Below, piece by piece: positions 16,321 to 26,189 of a stretch of DNA of 48,014 bases. The translations under genes were made by a program, and so were the position numbers. Positions within the stretch are counted from its first letter, which is position 1. Each line of letters starts with the position of its first letter. The notes under the pieces are model-generated. The model saw only the letters and a program-made list of their open reading frames with translations. It had not been told where the DNA came from and made no database searches. The stretch is from a virus. Where the stretch lies: the IMG/VR virus record IMGVR_UViG_3300030450_003713, positions 1 through 48,014 of that record. One strand, given 5' to 3'.

Positions 16321-17381
16321 TGAATGGAAGATTTAAAAATTATTTTATCTATGTGGCTTTCTATGTCTCTATTGTCTTTGGTGGCTTTTTTTCTAATTCG
16401 ACTATTTATGGGTCTGCTGGAATTAGTACACCTTATGTAAATGGGGATATTGAGTTAGAAGATGACTATAAATATAATTTTGGTATTAGAAAAATTGCTT
16501 TATTTCCGTATCAAATAAGAAATAAATTTTACAGAGGAGATGAAAAAGCACTTAGTGATGAAGCTATAACAGGTGCCGTAAGTGGCGTAGAATACCTTTT
16601 TTCAGCCAGTTCTGTGCGTAATAGGGGGTATGAGTACCTAGACCAAGAACATTGGATTAAATGGTCAAATAGCTTCTTTATTACAAAATTTAAATATATT
16701 AATAAAGAAAGTAGAGATTTAGAATTTGCAGATTACGATGCAAGATTTAAATTAAATTTAGGGAAATTATGTTTTACAACTGGCGTTTCTGTAAAAGGCC
16801 ATCCAATTTATGGATATCCTGCTATAAATGATTATGAAGGAGCTTGGTGGGAATTAGCATATGAATATGGCTATGTTGACTATATGGTGCCATTACATGA
16901 TTTAAATAATAATGGAGTAATAGATAGTTATTGGATTTGGATTGAAACTGATTATGAAGCACAGGAAGGTTATTGGGAGGAATATTATGAATCTATTAAT
17001 TATTATTGGGAAGATGAAGATGGTAATTATATAGCAAATAGCGATGATGAATTTTTACAATATCATTATCATAATGTTGTGAAACAATATAATAAAGATA
17101 ATGAAGAAAAGGAATGGCAGGCAGAAGCTTCCATAGTTGTTGGTTTAGATGTGCTACTTGGGGGTGAGAAGTATTACTCCCATATTTGGGTTAATGCATT
17201 TCCTTATTCTGTTGGTTTAACAGATAAATCTTATGAAGGAGATGATGTGCAATATGACGTTGGCATGCTGATAGGCACCAACCTAGGTGAGCATATTGGG
17301 GTATTTATTGAGGGCGCATATCAAAGCTATTATGGAAGAGAAGAGTATAATATATCAACAGGTATAAATTGGAGGTTTTAA
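16320..17381 (+). CDS. Outer-membrane beta-barrel protein with signal peptide
   Basis: 353 residues. The N-terminus has a basic start (MNGRFKN), a hydrophobic core (YFIYVAFYVSIVFGGFF) and a likely cleavage near residue 32 (YGSA-G). The mature part has alternating amphipathic strands (WIKWSNSFFITKFKY, ARFKLNLGKLCFTTGVSV, GVFIEGAYQSYYG). It ends in INWRF, the terminal-phenylalanine signal used by outer-membrane barrels. An acidic, tryptophan/tyrosine-rich loop (about 194-260) starts with DLNNNGVID, a calcium-loop-like motif. A phage-borne barrel could alter the host surface, block superinfection or join the particle. Confidence 0.7.
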   Translation: MNGRFKNYFIYVAFYVSIVFGGFFSNSTIYGSAGISTPYVNGDIELEDDYKYNFGIRKIALFPYQIRNKFYRGDEKALSDEAITGAVSGVEYLFSASSVRNRGYEYLDQEHWIKWSNSFFITKFKYINKESRDLEFADYDARFKLNLGKLCFTTGVSVKGHPIYGYPAINDYEGAWWELAYEYGYVDYMVPLHDLNNNGVIDSYWIWIETDYEAQEGYWEEYYESINYYWEDEDGNYIANSDDEFLQYHYHNVVKQYNKDNEEKEWQAEASIVVGLDVLLGGEKYYSHIWVNAFPYSVGLTDKSYEGDDVQYDVGMLIGTNLGEHIGVFIEGAYQSYYGREEYNISTGINWRF

Positions 17382-17383
17382 AT

Positions 17384-17773
17384 ATGATTAAAGATACATT
17401 TGATATAGGTAGAAACAAAGGTCCTGGAACAGGTGGAAGGATGGACCAACCTATTGGAGGAATGAGAAGACATCAAGAATATTTAGATAGACTTGAAAAT
17501 TTATATAAGTTTGATTGGTTAAAGCAAACACTTGGGAAAGCTCCTCCATTAAAAGGCGATTATACTTTTGGAAAAGAAGGGAATGTTAGAGTTCAACATA
17601 ATCTTCTTGATGAGCTTGTAAATAGGCTAACAGAAAAGTTATATTTTAATAGATATGAAGATGTTAATCCTGAAATTAAGATAGGTACAAAATTCGGTAA
17701 GAATAAGAAGCTATATACAGATTTAACAGCTTCTCCAAAAAGTATAGGTCTTGATTTAGGTATTAAATTTTAA
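17384..17773 (+). CDS. Hypothetical protein, 129 aa, with barrel-like C-terminus
   Basis: I chose ATG 17384, which has GGAGG at 17371-17375 with 8-base spacing, over an in-frame TTG at 17369. The first part is glycine-rich and helical (GPGTGGRMDQPIGGMRRHQE). The end has strand-like segments (EIKIGTKFG, LYTDLTAS, SIGLDLGIKF) that finish on phenylalanine, as the preceding barrel does. No signal peptide. It could be a partner of the barrel or an unrelated virion protein. Confidence 0.55.
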   Translation: MIKDTFDIGRNKGPGTGGRMDQPIGGMRRHQEYLDRLENLYKFDWLKQTLGKAPPLKGDYTFGKEGNVRVQHNLLDELVNRLTEKLYFNRYEDVNPEIKIGTKFGKNKKLYTDLTASPKSIGLDLGIKF

Positions 17774-17783
17774 GGAGAAATAA

Positions 17784-18287
17784 ATGGCTGATGATGCAAC
17801 AATGACAATTAAAGCAGTATTATTACCTGAAGAAATACAGGCGACATTGAAAGATTTAACATTTACTTATGCTCCTGCTGATGCGAATGATAAATGGTTT
17901 TATGGTATTGTAAATGTCCCACATAATACAGGTGGAGTTGATTTGATATCAGGTAAATTTTTAGCGGCTAGTGCTGGTGTTGCAACTGGAACTGCAAATG
18001 CGGATATAACAACTTCAGACAAAGTGAAATTTTTATTTATAAAAAATACAGGAACAACAGATGGAAGCAGTACTACAGATGAAAGTATTATGTTGGTTCA
18101 AGATGGGTCAACTGTAGCACATGGTTCAACGAATGCTATAGAGATAAGCTCTGGACATTCATGGTTTGCAAAAATGCCAAATACAACAGTTGGAGATTTA
18201 CATGCGATTTCAGCAGACCCTGACCAAACAGTAGGTGGAGGAAATGTTCAGTGTATAGTCGCAGCAATATTAGATGATGTTGCATAA
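17784..18287 (+). CDS. Hypothetical structural protein, 167 aa
   Basis: RBS AAGGAG precedes ATG 17784. Beta-rich, with threonine/serine loops (FLFIKNTGTTDGSSTTDESI) and an alternating hydrophobic pattern (GGGNVQCIVAAILDDVA). It is similar in style to the other small structural proteins of this cluster. Stop and next start overlap as TAATG. Confidence 0.6.
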   Translation: MADDATMTIKAVLLPEEIQATLKDLTFTYAPADANDKWFYGIVNVPHNTGGVDLISGKFLAASAGVATGTANADITTSDKVKFLFIKNTGTTDGSSTTDESIMLVQDGSTVAHGSTNAIEISSGHSWFAKMPNTTVGDLHAISADPDQTVGGGNVQCIVAAILDDVA

Positions 18288-18487
18288 TGTCTCAAGAAAT
18301 TAAAAAACAATTAAATTCATTACAAAGAAATATGAATAAATATGGAAAATATATTGAAGAATTAGAAAAAGAAGTTGCTATATTAAAAGCAAATTCACAT
18401 CCAATGGCAGATTTTGTTTGTACTACTTGTGGTAGTAAAGCAAAAAGAGTAAAAGATAACATTAATGAAATCGAGGAGAAATTCTAA
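18287..18487 (+). CDS. Small coiled-coil protein with one CxxC, 66 aa
   Basis: A charged helix (NSLQRNMNKYGKYIEELEKE) is followed by a single CTTCG knuckle and a second short helix (KDNINEIEEKF). With only one cysteine pair, zinc binding would need dimerisation. It is coupled to both neighbours by one-base overlaps (TAATG). Function unknown. Confidence 0.65.
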   Translation: MSQEIKKQLNSLQRNMNKYGKYIEELEKEVAILKANSHPMADFVCTTCGSKAKRVKDNINEIEEKF

Positions 18488-18642
18488 TGGAACAAATAGG
18501 ATTTTTTGCAAGTAACTGGGAATGGTGTTTATTAGCTTTATATGTAGTAGAAAAAGCTATTAAATTATCTCCTTCAACTAAAGATGATGTGATTTGGGAT
18601 ATGATGATAAAACCTGTTGTGGATAAAATAAGAGGTAAATAA
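18487..18642 (+). CDS. Small amphipathic protein, 51 aa
   Basis: ATG 18487 overlaps the upstream TAA and its TAA overlaps the next ATG at 18642. RBS GAGGAGA. The product starts MEQIGFFASNWEWCLLALYV, a tryptophan-bearing hydrophobic helix, followed by a polar C-terminal half (IKLSPSTKDDVIWDMM). The first helix could enter the membrane. Proteins of this size and pattern occur in environmental phage tail regions. A holin role is conceivable but unproven. Confidence 0.6.
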   Translation: MEQIGFFASNWEWCLLALYVVEKAIKLSPSTKDDVIWDMMIKPVVDKIRGK

Positions 18643-20342
18643 TGCCTAAAAAACAATTTAAGATAACTGATTTTTCTGGAGGACTTAATGCCTATTCAGA
18701 CCCAAGAGATATCTTAGATACCCAGTTTGCTCAAAATTGGAATGCTTCATTAGATAAATTTGGAGTTATAAGATTTAGTGGAGCTGGGATTAAATATACA
18801 ACTGACCAGCCTCATATAAATGATGAATTTATTAGTGGGGCTGGTTTATTTTCTTTTTCCACAGATATTAGCGCAAATGTTTTAGATGGAACGGATTTAC
18901 AAAAAGGATTTGAAAGAGGCACTGTTCAATCTCATGCATATGATAGTGGCGCTGCACGTTGGAAATTAACATTAGCTGCTAGTCCTACGTATCAGAGTTT
19001 TGCTGACCATGCGACTAATGATTTTTATAATGATATGATTATACATATTTATTCTGGTCCTGGTAAAGGGCAAACTGCTAGAATTGAAGATTATGTTGGA
19101 AGTAGTAAAGAAGCAACAATTTCATCAACTACAAATTTTGGTTTAAGTGATTCGACTGGTACAATTACTGCAATTGAAGGAGTTCCTGCAGATGAGAATG
19201 TTGCTGCTGTTGCAAAGCTAAGAGTTTATGCTGAAGGTAGTAATACATATCATTTTGGGTCTGGTTCAATGTTAGCAGATGGTAGTTTTTTAGGCAGTCT
19301 TTGGCCTTGGTCTCATATGTCTCTTTGGGCAGAGAATTTAACATTTGTTGATTGGGTTGCTAGAGGAATACCTATACCAGGATTCCATTCTGGTAATGCT
19401 ATATATGTTAATAATAAATATCTTGTAATTAAAGATAGAGATGGTTTATCTTTAACAATATTTTTTGTTAATGCAGCACTAGCAAGTGCTCCCGCTGCAA
19501 ATAAATTCCCAACTTGTACAGATGCTAGTGGTACTGGGTCAAATCATTATATCAAAGTGACTGAATATCAAACATCATATACTCATACGGCTACTGGTGA
19601 GAGTTGGGCTGATGGAGACCGAATATTTAGTGAAAATACTAATGAAAATTTTTATTTATGTAATGTTCAAAATAGAACTGCCGCAGAAACAGCCTCAGAT
19701 ATAGCAGCCATAGTAAATGCGGAGGATGCAGGTTCTGGAATAAATGTTGCAGCTGTTGTGTCTTTTGCTGAAGATGGGAAAAGAACAATTATAACATTAA
19801 CAGCACAAAAAGGGGAAGGAACATTCACATCTGGTAGCAAATGCTTAGACGTTGCATATCATTCATATGGTTATACTCAGGGTTATTTTAATGACGAAAC
19901 AGTTGAGTGGGGAACTAATGTTATAGGTCAAGGTAATTTGGATTGCGAATTAGAGGTTTTTCAGAATTTTACAGGAGGACTTGGAGAATCAACAGCATCT
20001 TTAACAAAATTGACTTGTTCTGGGCATAGTGTTAATATAGGAGAATATATTACAGTATCTGGAGCAAGTGAATCAGGATATAACGATACGCATAGGGTTG
20101 TATGGGTTGAACCAAATGCAATGTATATAGAAAATACAGGTGGTGATTCTGCTATTTCAGGTGGTGGCTGTACATTTACAAGTGTGCCTACTTCTGCTTC
20201 TAAATATATCATTTATAATCTTAAATCGGAGCATGCTGCTACTGCTGATAAGTGGGAAGAGGCCAATAGTTTTCAGGGAACAAGTTTAATATCAAATAAA
20301 AAAATAAGTAGTACAACAGCATTTTCTAAATATACACCATAA
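18642..20342 (+). CDS. Tail nozzle-like protein, N-terminal part
   Basis: The opening, FKITDFSGGLNAYSDPRDIL, matches the F-SGGLN-DPR start of podovirus tail nozzle or stabilisation proteins (T7 gp12 / P22 gp10 type), here 566 residues. Beta-rich throughout, with ADGDRIFSENTNENFYLCNV and a terminal TVSGASESGYNDTHRV stretch like small fibronectin-like repeats. It is followed 9 bases later by a very large protein whose C-terminus looks like the propeller expected for the same nozzle, so the two may form one assembly or be a split gene. Confidence 0.65.
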   Translation: MPKKQFKITDFSGGLNAYSDPRDILDTQFAQNWNASLDKFGVIRFSGAGIKYTTDQPHINDEFISGAGLFSFSTDISANVLDGTDLQKGFERGTVQSHAYDSGAARWKLTLAASPTYQSFADHATNDFYNDMIIHIYSGPGKGQTARIEDYVGSSKEATISSTTNFGLSDSTGTITAIEGVPADENVAAVAKLRVYAEGSNTYHFGSGSMLADGSFLGSLWPWSHMSLWAENLTFVDWVARGIPIPGFHSGNAIYVNNKYLVIKDRDGLSLTIFFVNAALASAPAANKFPTCTDASGTGSNHYIKVTEYQTSYTHTATGESWADGDRIFSENTNENFYLCNVQNRTAAETASDIAAIVNAEDAGSGINVAAVVSFAEDGKRTIITLTAQKGEGTFTSGSKCLDVAYHSYGYTQGYFNDETVEWGTNVIGQGNLDCELEVFQNFTGGLGESTASLTKLTCSGHSVNIGEYITVSGASESGYNDTHRVVWVEPNAMYIENTGGDSAISGGGCTFTSVPTSASKYIIYNLKSEHAATADKWEEANSFQGTSLISNKKISSTTAFSKYTP

Positions 20343-20351
20343 AATAATTTA

Positions 20352-23300
20352 ATGCCAAAAACAAATAGAAATATAGGAGTAAGTAGAAATAAAAAAGTTA
20401 GAAAACCTCGTGTACAAATAAGAGAGGGAATAACTAAAGATGGTGCTGGTGGGAATATTATACGCCAAGAAGACCTTAGAGACCCTAAAAATGTAGATGT
20501 AAGGAATCAGGCTGCTAGGAATAAGCAACTAATTGTGGGTACTCAAGAAGTAGAAGTTGCTACTGTTAGAAACTCTTCTGGTAGTTTTTATACTACTGGA
20601 GCTGCAGATGGTGGTGGCGGCGGCAGTTATAGAAGTATGGAGGATGATAATGTTGGTACTAGCCAGACTGATGATGAGATAATGTATTTAAAATCTACTG
20701 TAGATGTAGATAGTGCATATACATCTGAAAATTTAGGATATATCTCTTTAGTTCCAGAGCATAGAAAGGCTAATGATTCAAAATTAACTATTAAGGCTGG
20801 GGATAGTCTTTCAGGTTGGTATAAGTTATCTTTTGATTTATATTGTTTATGTCCATGGCAATTTTTTGTATCTGATGGAGATAATGCTGATATATTGCCA
20901 GGTGTATTAATATATACTCCAACATCTGGAGGTGGCAGTAATACTGATACAGTCCTTACAAGTCAAGGATGGGTCCATACACAGGAAATGCTTGAAGGTG
21001 GAATTAAACCTTTTGTAAATGCTGTTGGTAATGGCGACTTTCATGATATAACAGATACAGGAATACTTCTTGACGAAGCTTTAACAGTTGGAAAGACAGT
21101 TGTTGATGTAGATGGAACAGGAGTATCTACTGGAACATGTTTTCAGAAGATATTTTTAACGGAGGGGACAAATGTTCCTGGCAGTAATTGGGATGATACT
21201 ATTGGTGTATGTACAGGTATTACAGATGCTACACAAGATAAATTGAGTTTTACTGGACATAGAAATAATAGTCCTGAAGTGACAGTCGATGATGTTGGAA
21301 GTCAGATAGTTGCCAATAATAACGATAAATTATATACGTTAGATGATTGGGAACTTGTTGGGACTACTTTATGGCCAACATGGCTATCTACAAATATTGT
21401 TAGAAGTGAAGATAGTGCAGGAGAAGATAATCACTCTAAAGGAATTTCAGATTTAGATGGTGGACGTAATGGAACATCTGTATTAAAATTATCCACTCAT
21501 CATAATATATATACAAATCCTACTTCTTCGACTGGTGGACATTATTTATATCAAGATATTGAATTAGATGGAAATTGTTGGTATGATTTACATTTTAAAT
21601 ATTTAACATCAGCAGTTGAAAGTGTAGATGCAAATCCAAATTATCATGATATAAATGGTGCAGTTAAAGCTTCATTGATATATTCTCTTATTGATAAAGA
21701 AAGAAATGTTCCTTTAATAGGTGACGGTAATGTTGATAATGGATGGGTATTTGCGGAGGATTCTTCATTAAATTCTGATGTAGCTACTCTCGGAGAAGGC
21801 GGTAATTCTGGAGGGAATTGGTTAAATTTTAGATTTTGTGAACAAAACCAATTTTTTACACATAATAATCAATATTATGACCATTTTACAGATACAATTA
21901 AATTTAATTATTCCACTTTTTATGTTCCTCCTTTAGCAACGGAATCTAGTTCTGTTACAGTTTCTCTAAGATTTTCTATGTTTATTCCACAAGGACACGC
22001 ACTTACGGGTACCGAAGATGGGAATCCAGGTTTAAAGGACGAATCTCATTCTATACTTTTAAGCTATGTAGCAATAAAGAAGTCATTTCCAGATTTAATA
22101 CATATGTCTAATGGTAAACGTTCTATGGTACCTGTTAGAGGATTATCTAGAGACGATGGTATAGAATCACATTCTAACAAATTTTATGATAGATGGCAAA
22201 AATATGAATTATCGTTTCCTGCTATTAGTCCAGGATATTTTGCAAATGAAAACAATGAGGTAGATGATTTTGAGATACGTTTTTATGGGGGTTCATTTGG
22301 GGTAACAAAAAATACTAAAGCTGCACTTGTTACACAAGTAGCATTGGTGAGTACAACGGCTACATATTCATCTACAGCACATGGATTTTCTGCAGGAGAT
22401 AAAATAACAATATCAGGAACAACAAATTTTAATGATGAACATTTAGCTAATAATACAGTACAATCAGTTGCTACAAACAGTTTTACGATGACAGTTTCTT
22501 CTGGAGGCGCAGCTGATGAGAGTGGTTTAACAGCGAATGCAGAACTTATTAATTCTTCATCATATCCAAATAAACAAGTTGTTGGTATTAGGAATGTTAA
22601 ATTATTAAGTACTTATTATAAGTCTGGAGAAGAATATAGTGACCATCTTCTTTGTTTACAAGATAATAGAACTCAAGGAGGAACTGCAAAAACATATTTC
22701 AGTTTATATCATACAAATCACAACTTTTGGGATACAACATTTATAGTTGCTCCTGCTAATTATAATCCTACTTTTGAATATATTAATGGAAGATTGAGAG
22801 TGGGGGATAAAGAATTTTATCAGAATCAACCAACTTATTATTGGTTTTATTTAGATAAAGTTACAGAAAATGGATTAGTTTTTAAAGAATTTATTACACT
22901 TACAGAAAACCAAATTTTAGTTGACCATTCTGGCTTGATGGTAACAGAAACAAAGGACCAGACTTATTGGAGTCAATATGAGGTTGATGCTCTGAGGATA
23001 TTAGGTCATAACTATCAAGGTATGAAGATTTGGCCTAATAGTTCATTAACTGGCTTTGTTGGGGAAAATGATTCAACTAATACTGAAGGAAATTCGCCAT
23101 GGAGATATACTCAGTTTTATCGTCAGTTGGACTGGAAGCCAGATACACCTTACCAAGATGGTGATGGTGAATATAACTCTTATGATTTATGGTATTGGGG
23201 CTTTCCTAGAAATGAAAATCAATATACGCAGCATATTCCTATAGCTTATTATCCAGAAAAGATTGGGCCTGGTGGAAGCTATATTCATTATCCAAAACCC

Positions 23301-26189
23301 TCTAGAACGCAGCATAATAGCTTTAGACATGAAGGAGGTACACTGTTTTCTAGTAGCCCCGTGGAATATGCATGGAAACCAGGAGGAGAGTCTGTTTCAG
23401 GATGTGCGGCTGGTAATAATATCCAGAATATAGAAACCTGCCCAAATCCCTTAGGTGATATTTCTGGTAATGGGATTAAAAATTTGCCTATTTATCTTTC
23501 CATTCCTGGATGGGGACAAGGAGTTAATGGTGAATTTTATGGTTCAGAAGGTGGTGTTCAGATTACAAATTATGGGGAAAAAAATAAGAATTGGGGAAAT
23601 GCCTTACAGCATCAATTAGGATATCAGCTACCAGTAAGTGATGCAACATTAGAAGTGGCTTTAGCGGATGTTGATGAAAGTACTGCTGTTAATACGTTTC
23701 CTTGGTGTACATATTTAAAATTCCGAATAAATCTAGTAGGAATAGCTCTGTCCAGACTGTCATATTGGAATAATGCTGCATGGGGTGGCGATGAGTATGA
23801 TGAAGCTAAAAGTATAAAGCTTGAAGATTGTTTTGTTCCTCAAATGCAAGTAAAGGCTTGGCTTATTCCTGAAAATTGGGGTACCGAGATGTGGGGTAGT
23901 CATAGTTATAGTACGCAGTCTCCTTTTTTAGAAACATTGGGAACGGGGGGAGGAAATAATTATTGCTCATCGCAGCAAGTTGTCGGGAGTGCCTGGGGGC
24001 CAAGTGGACAGCGAGTGAAAATTAAAGAATATATGAGTCTTGATTACTGGCCAAATTGGAATGATTTTGATAACCCAAAATTACCATGGGAAACTATAGC
24101 CCCTTCAGGTTGTGGGGGATATACTAATTTTAATATACCATATAATTTTACAATTAATCCAGATATGGAATTACCTGACCATAAATTATTTCATGCTGGA
24201 AGAAGTTTAATATTGAAAATTTGGTTTTCAGGTAGTGACTTATCGGACCCATATTCTTTATTAAATTTTCCAGGGTATCATTTTTCTTGGCCTACTGGAA
24301 TGTCTGATGTATCTCCAGGTGAAAATAGTGAAGAATTAGATTGTGGTACACACGTAGGAATCAATTTTAGTTATTTTGACGTAGGATTTAAAGACCCTGA
24401 ACCAGCTGGAGGTTCTGGAAGTAATCTTTTTGGGACAGATGTTCCAGAAGATATGATGGCAATAAATTTTGACTTTCAATCTCTTGATTTGGAATATACT
24501 GATAGTTGGGTTGGAAGAAAGTTTAATATTGCTACAACATTAACTAATTATTGGGGTGAAGAAGGTAAATTGCAAGTATTCGATACTATGGTTGGAGAAC
24601 AATATCCAGCAGAGCCAGGAGCAGCTCCAAGAGTTTCTATTGCTATTCCAGTTTCTAGTATTGCAAATAATCCATTGATAAAAGAAATGAAAATTTACTT
24701 TAAAGATATAGAACAAGATATATGGTATAAACAATTTACGTTTGATACACAGGAAAATGTAATTAAACCTTCCACATCATCTAAAGAATTTGCTCCTGAT
24801 ATTGTATCTCCAAGTGGAAGTCATTATATTTTTGAAATTCCTCCTGAAGATATGGTGCATTTCAATGAGATTGATAGTTATGCTAAAGAAACATTTATTT
24901 CTCAAGAAGATGGATTATCTTTGGAAACAATGAGAGTAAATTATAAATATTCTGTTCAAGCTAATAATAGATTATATGTAGGGAATATATATAATCCATA
25001 TACTGAGATACAGCAAGGAGATAGGATGATAAAAACTCCTATTGGAAAATATAATATATTCCCATCAAGTAATTATATTGATGTTGCTATACTTGACGGA
25101 GATGAGATTACGGGACTTGCTTATTATAAAGATAAGATTTTACAATTTAAGAAAAGAAAAGTTTTTGTTATAAATATAGCTGGTGATACTGAATTTTTAG
25201 AAGATACATTTGAACATATTGGTATAACTAATGATTGTCAAGTAGTTACAACTCCTCATGGTATTTGTTGGGTAAATTCAAAAGGATGTTTTATATATAA
25301 TGGAGAAGAACTTACTAATCTTATAGATAATAAAATTGGAGCTCAGGGTTTTCAAGCTGCAGGTGCCGCAGGTACTGATAATTATTGGAGTATATTAGAT
25401 ACATATGTTCCTGCGATAGGATATGTCTCAAGCACTAAAAAGTTGATTATAGCAAAACATACAGGACATGTTCCTGGCTCATTAACTAATAGCTTAGATT
25501 CTGCTTCTATAGAAGGGTTTACATATGATTTTCAGTCTAAAGGATGGACATTTTTAATGAATAAATTTACAGGAGTAGAAGATGCAACAAAATCAAATAA
25601 GATAGGTCTTTTATCAAATTTTGCAAATGATGTAAATGGAGATGTTTTATATTATGCTGTTGGTGCGAGTTCCGATAATCAAGATATTAATTCTGTATAT
25701 AGATGGAGTGAAGAATCTATAACATCATTAGATTCAGGGAATAATGAAGATTATTTTTATTTATTAACAAAGGATTTTGATTTTGGTTCTCCAGGAGCTA
25801 GAAAGAAAATATATAAAGTTTATGTAACATTTAAATCAGTTCAAAAAAGTTGTAGTGTATCAAATTATGCTGATAAATCTTCATGTGAAGCTAATAGCGG
25901 AACTTGGTCCGAAGCTGCGGCACATTCAGGGATTAAAGTATATTGGGGTTATAATGGTCGAGCTAGTTTAACAGAGTTTGCAGATGCTAGTGTCAATTAT
26001 TCTACAACAAATGGATTATCAGATGGAGCATCAAGTACTGATTGGATAATTGCTGAACTTGTACCTTCTGTTTCAGTTAATAATATATATTCTTTTCAAT
26101 TACAATTTAAAGCAATAGCAGCAAATGTTGCGAATGGATTTGAAATTAATGATATAACTATTATCTATAGAGAGAAACCTATAAAATAA
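20352..26189 (+). CDS. Giant tail protein, C-terminal propeller-like, 1945 aa
   Basis: A basic start (SRNKKVRKPRVQIREG) leads into a very long beta-rich body of carbohydrate-module style (CWYDLHFKYLTSAVESVDAN, repeated ITISGT-type blades near residue 700). Residues about 1500-1945 read like a tail-nozzle propeller (NRLYVGNIYNPY, GLAYYKDKILQFKKRKVFVI, GICWVNSKGCFIYNGEEL). At about residue 1834 is the CSxxxYxDKxxCEAN-GTW motif, which the fibre gene also has. There is no good Shine-Dalgarno before ATG 20352, suggesting reinitiation after the upstream stop. Probably the main adsorption or nozzle component. Confidence 0.65.
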   Translation: MPKTNRNIGVSRNKKVRKPRVQIREGITKDGAGGNIIRQEDLRDPKNVDVRNQAARNKQLIVGTQEVEVATVRNSSGSFYTTGAADGGGGGSYRSMEDDNVGTSQTDDEIMYLKSTVDVDSAYTSENLGYISLVPEHRKANDSKLTIKAGDSLSGWYKLSFDLYCLCPWQFFVSDGDNADILPGVLIYTPTSGGGSNTDTVLTSQGWVHTQEMLEGGIKPFVNAVGNGDFHDITDTGILLDEALTVGKTVVDVDGTGVSTGTCFQKIFLTEGTNVPGSNWDDTIGVCTGITDATQDKLSFTGHRNNSPEVTVDDVGSQIVANNNDKLYTLDDWELVGTTLWPTWLSTNIVRSEDSAGEDNHSKGISDLDGGRNGTSVLKLSTHHNIYTNPTSSTGGHYLYQDIELDGNCWYDLHFKYLTSAVESVDANPNYHDINGAVKASLIYSLIDKERNVPLIGDGNVDNGWVFAEDSSLNSDVATLGEGGNSGGNWLNFRFCEQNQFFTHNNQYYDHFTDTIKFNYSTFYVPPLATESSSVTVSLRFSMFIPQGHALTGTEDGNPGLKDESHSILLSYVAIKKSFPDLIHMSNGKRSMVPVRGLSRDDGIESHSNKFYDRWQKYELSFPAISPGYFANENNEVDDFEIRFYGGSFGVTKNTKAALVTQVALVSTTATYSSTAHGFSAGDKITISGTTNFNDEHLANNTVQSVATNSFTMTVSSGGAADESGLTANAELINSSSYPNKQVVGIRNVKLLSTYYKSGEEYSDHLLCLQDNRTQGGTAKTYFSLYHTNHNFWDTTFIVAPANYNPTFEYINGRLRVGDKEFYQNQPTYYWFYLDKVTENGLVFKEFITLTENQILVDHSGLMVTETKDQTYWSQYEVDALRILGHNYQGMKIWPNSSLTGFVGENDSTNTEGNSPWRYTQFYRQLDWKPDTPYQDGDGEYNSYDLWYWGFPRNENQYTQHIPIAYYPEKIGPGGSYIHYPKPSRTQHNSFRHEGGTLFSSSPVEYAWKPGGESVSGCAAGNNIQNIETCPNPLGDISGNGIKNLPIYLSIPGWGQGVNGEFYGSEGGVQITNYGEKNKNWGNALQHQLGYQLPVSDATLEVALADVDESTAVNTFPWCTYLKFRINLVGIALSRLSYWNNAAWGGDEYDEAKSIKLEDCFVPQMQVKAWLIPENWGTEMWGSHSYSTQSPFLETLGTGGGNNYCSSQQVVGSAWGPSGQRVKIKEYMSLDYWPNWNDFDNPKLPWETIAPSGCGGYTNFNIPYNFTINPDMELPDHKLFHAGRSLILKIWFSGSDLSDPYSLLNFPGYHFSWPTGMSDVSPGENSEELDCGTHVGINFSYFDVGFKDPEPAGGSGSNLFGTDVPEDMMAINFDFQSLDLEYTDSWVGRKFNIATTLTNYWGEEGKLQVFDTMVGEQYPAEPGAAPRVSIAIPVSSIANNPLIKEMKIYFKDIEQDIWYKQFTFDTQENVIKPSTSSKEFAPDIVSPSGSHYIFEIPPEDMVHFNEIDSYAKETFISQEDGLSLETMRVNYKYSVQANNRLYVGNIYNPYTEIQQGDRMIKTPIGKYNIFPSSNYIDVAILDGDEITGLAYYKDKILQFKKRKVFVINIAGDTEFLEDTFEHIGITNDCQVVTTPHGICWVNSKGCFIYNGEELTNLIDNKIGAQGFQAAGAAGTDNYWSILDTYVPAIGYVSSTKKLIIAKHTGHVPGSLTNSLDSASIEGFTYDFQSKGWTFLMNKFTGVEDATKSNKIGLLSNFANDVNGDVLYYAVGASSDNQDINSVYRWSEESITSLDSGNNEDYFYLLTKDFDFGSPGARKKIYKVYVTFKSVQKSCSVSNYADKSSCEANSGTWSEAAAHSGIKVYWGYNGRASLTEFADASVNYSTTNGLSDGASSTDWIIAELVPSVSVNNIYSFQLQFKAIAANVANGFEINDITIIYREKPIK

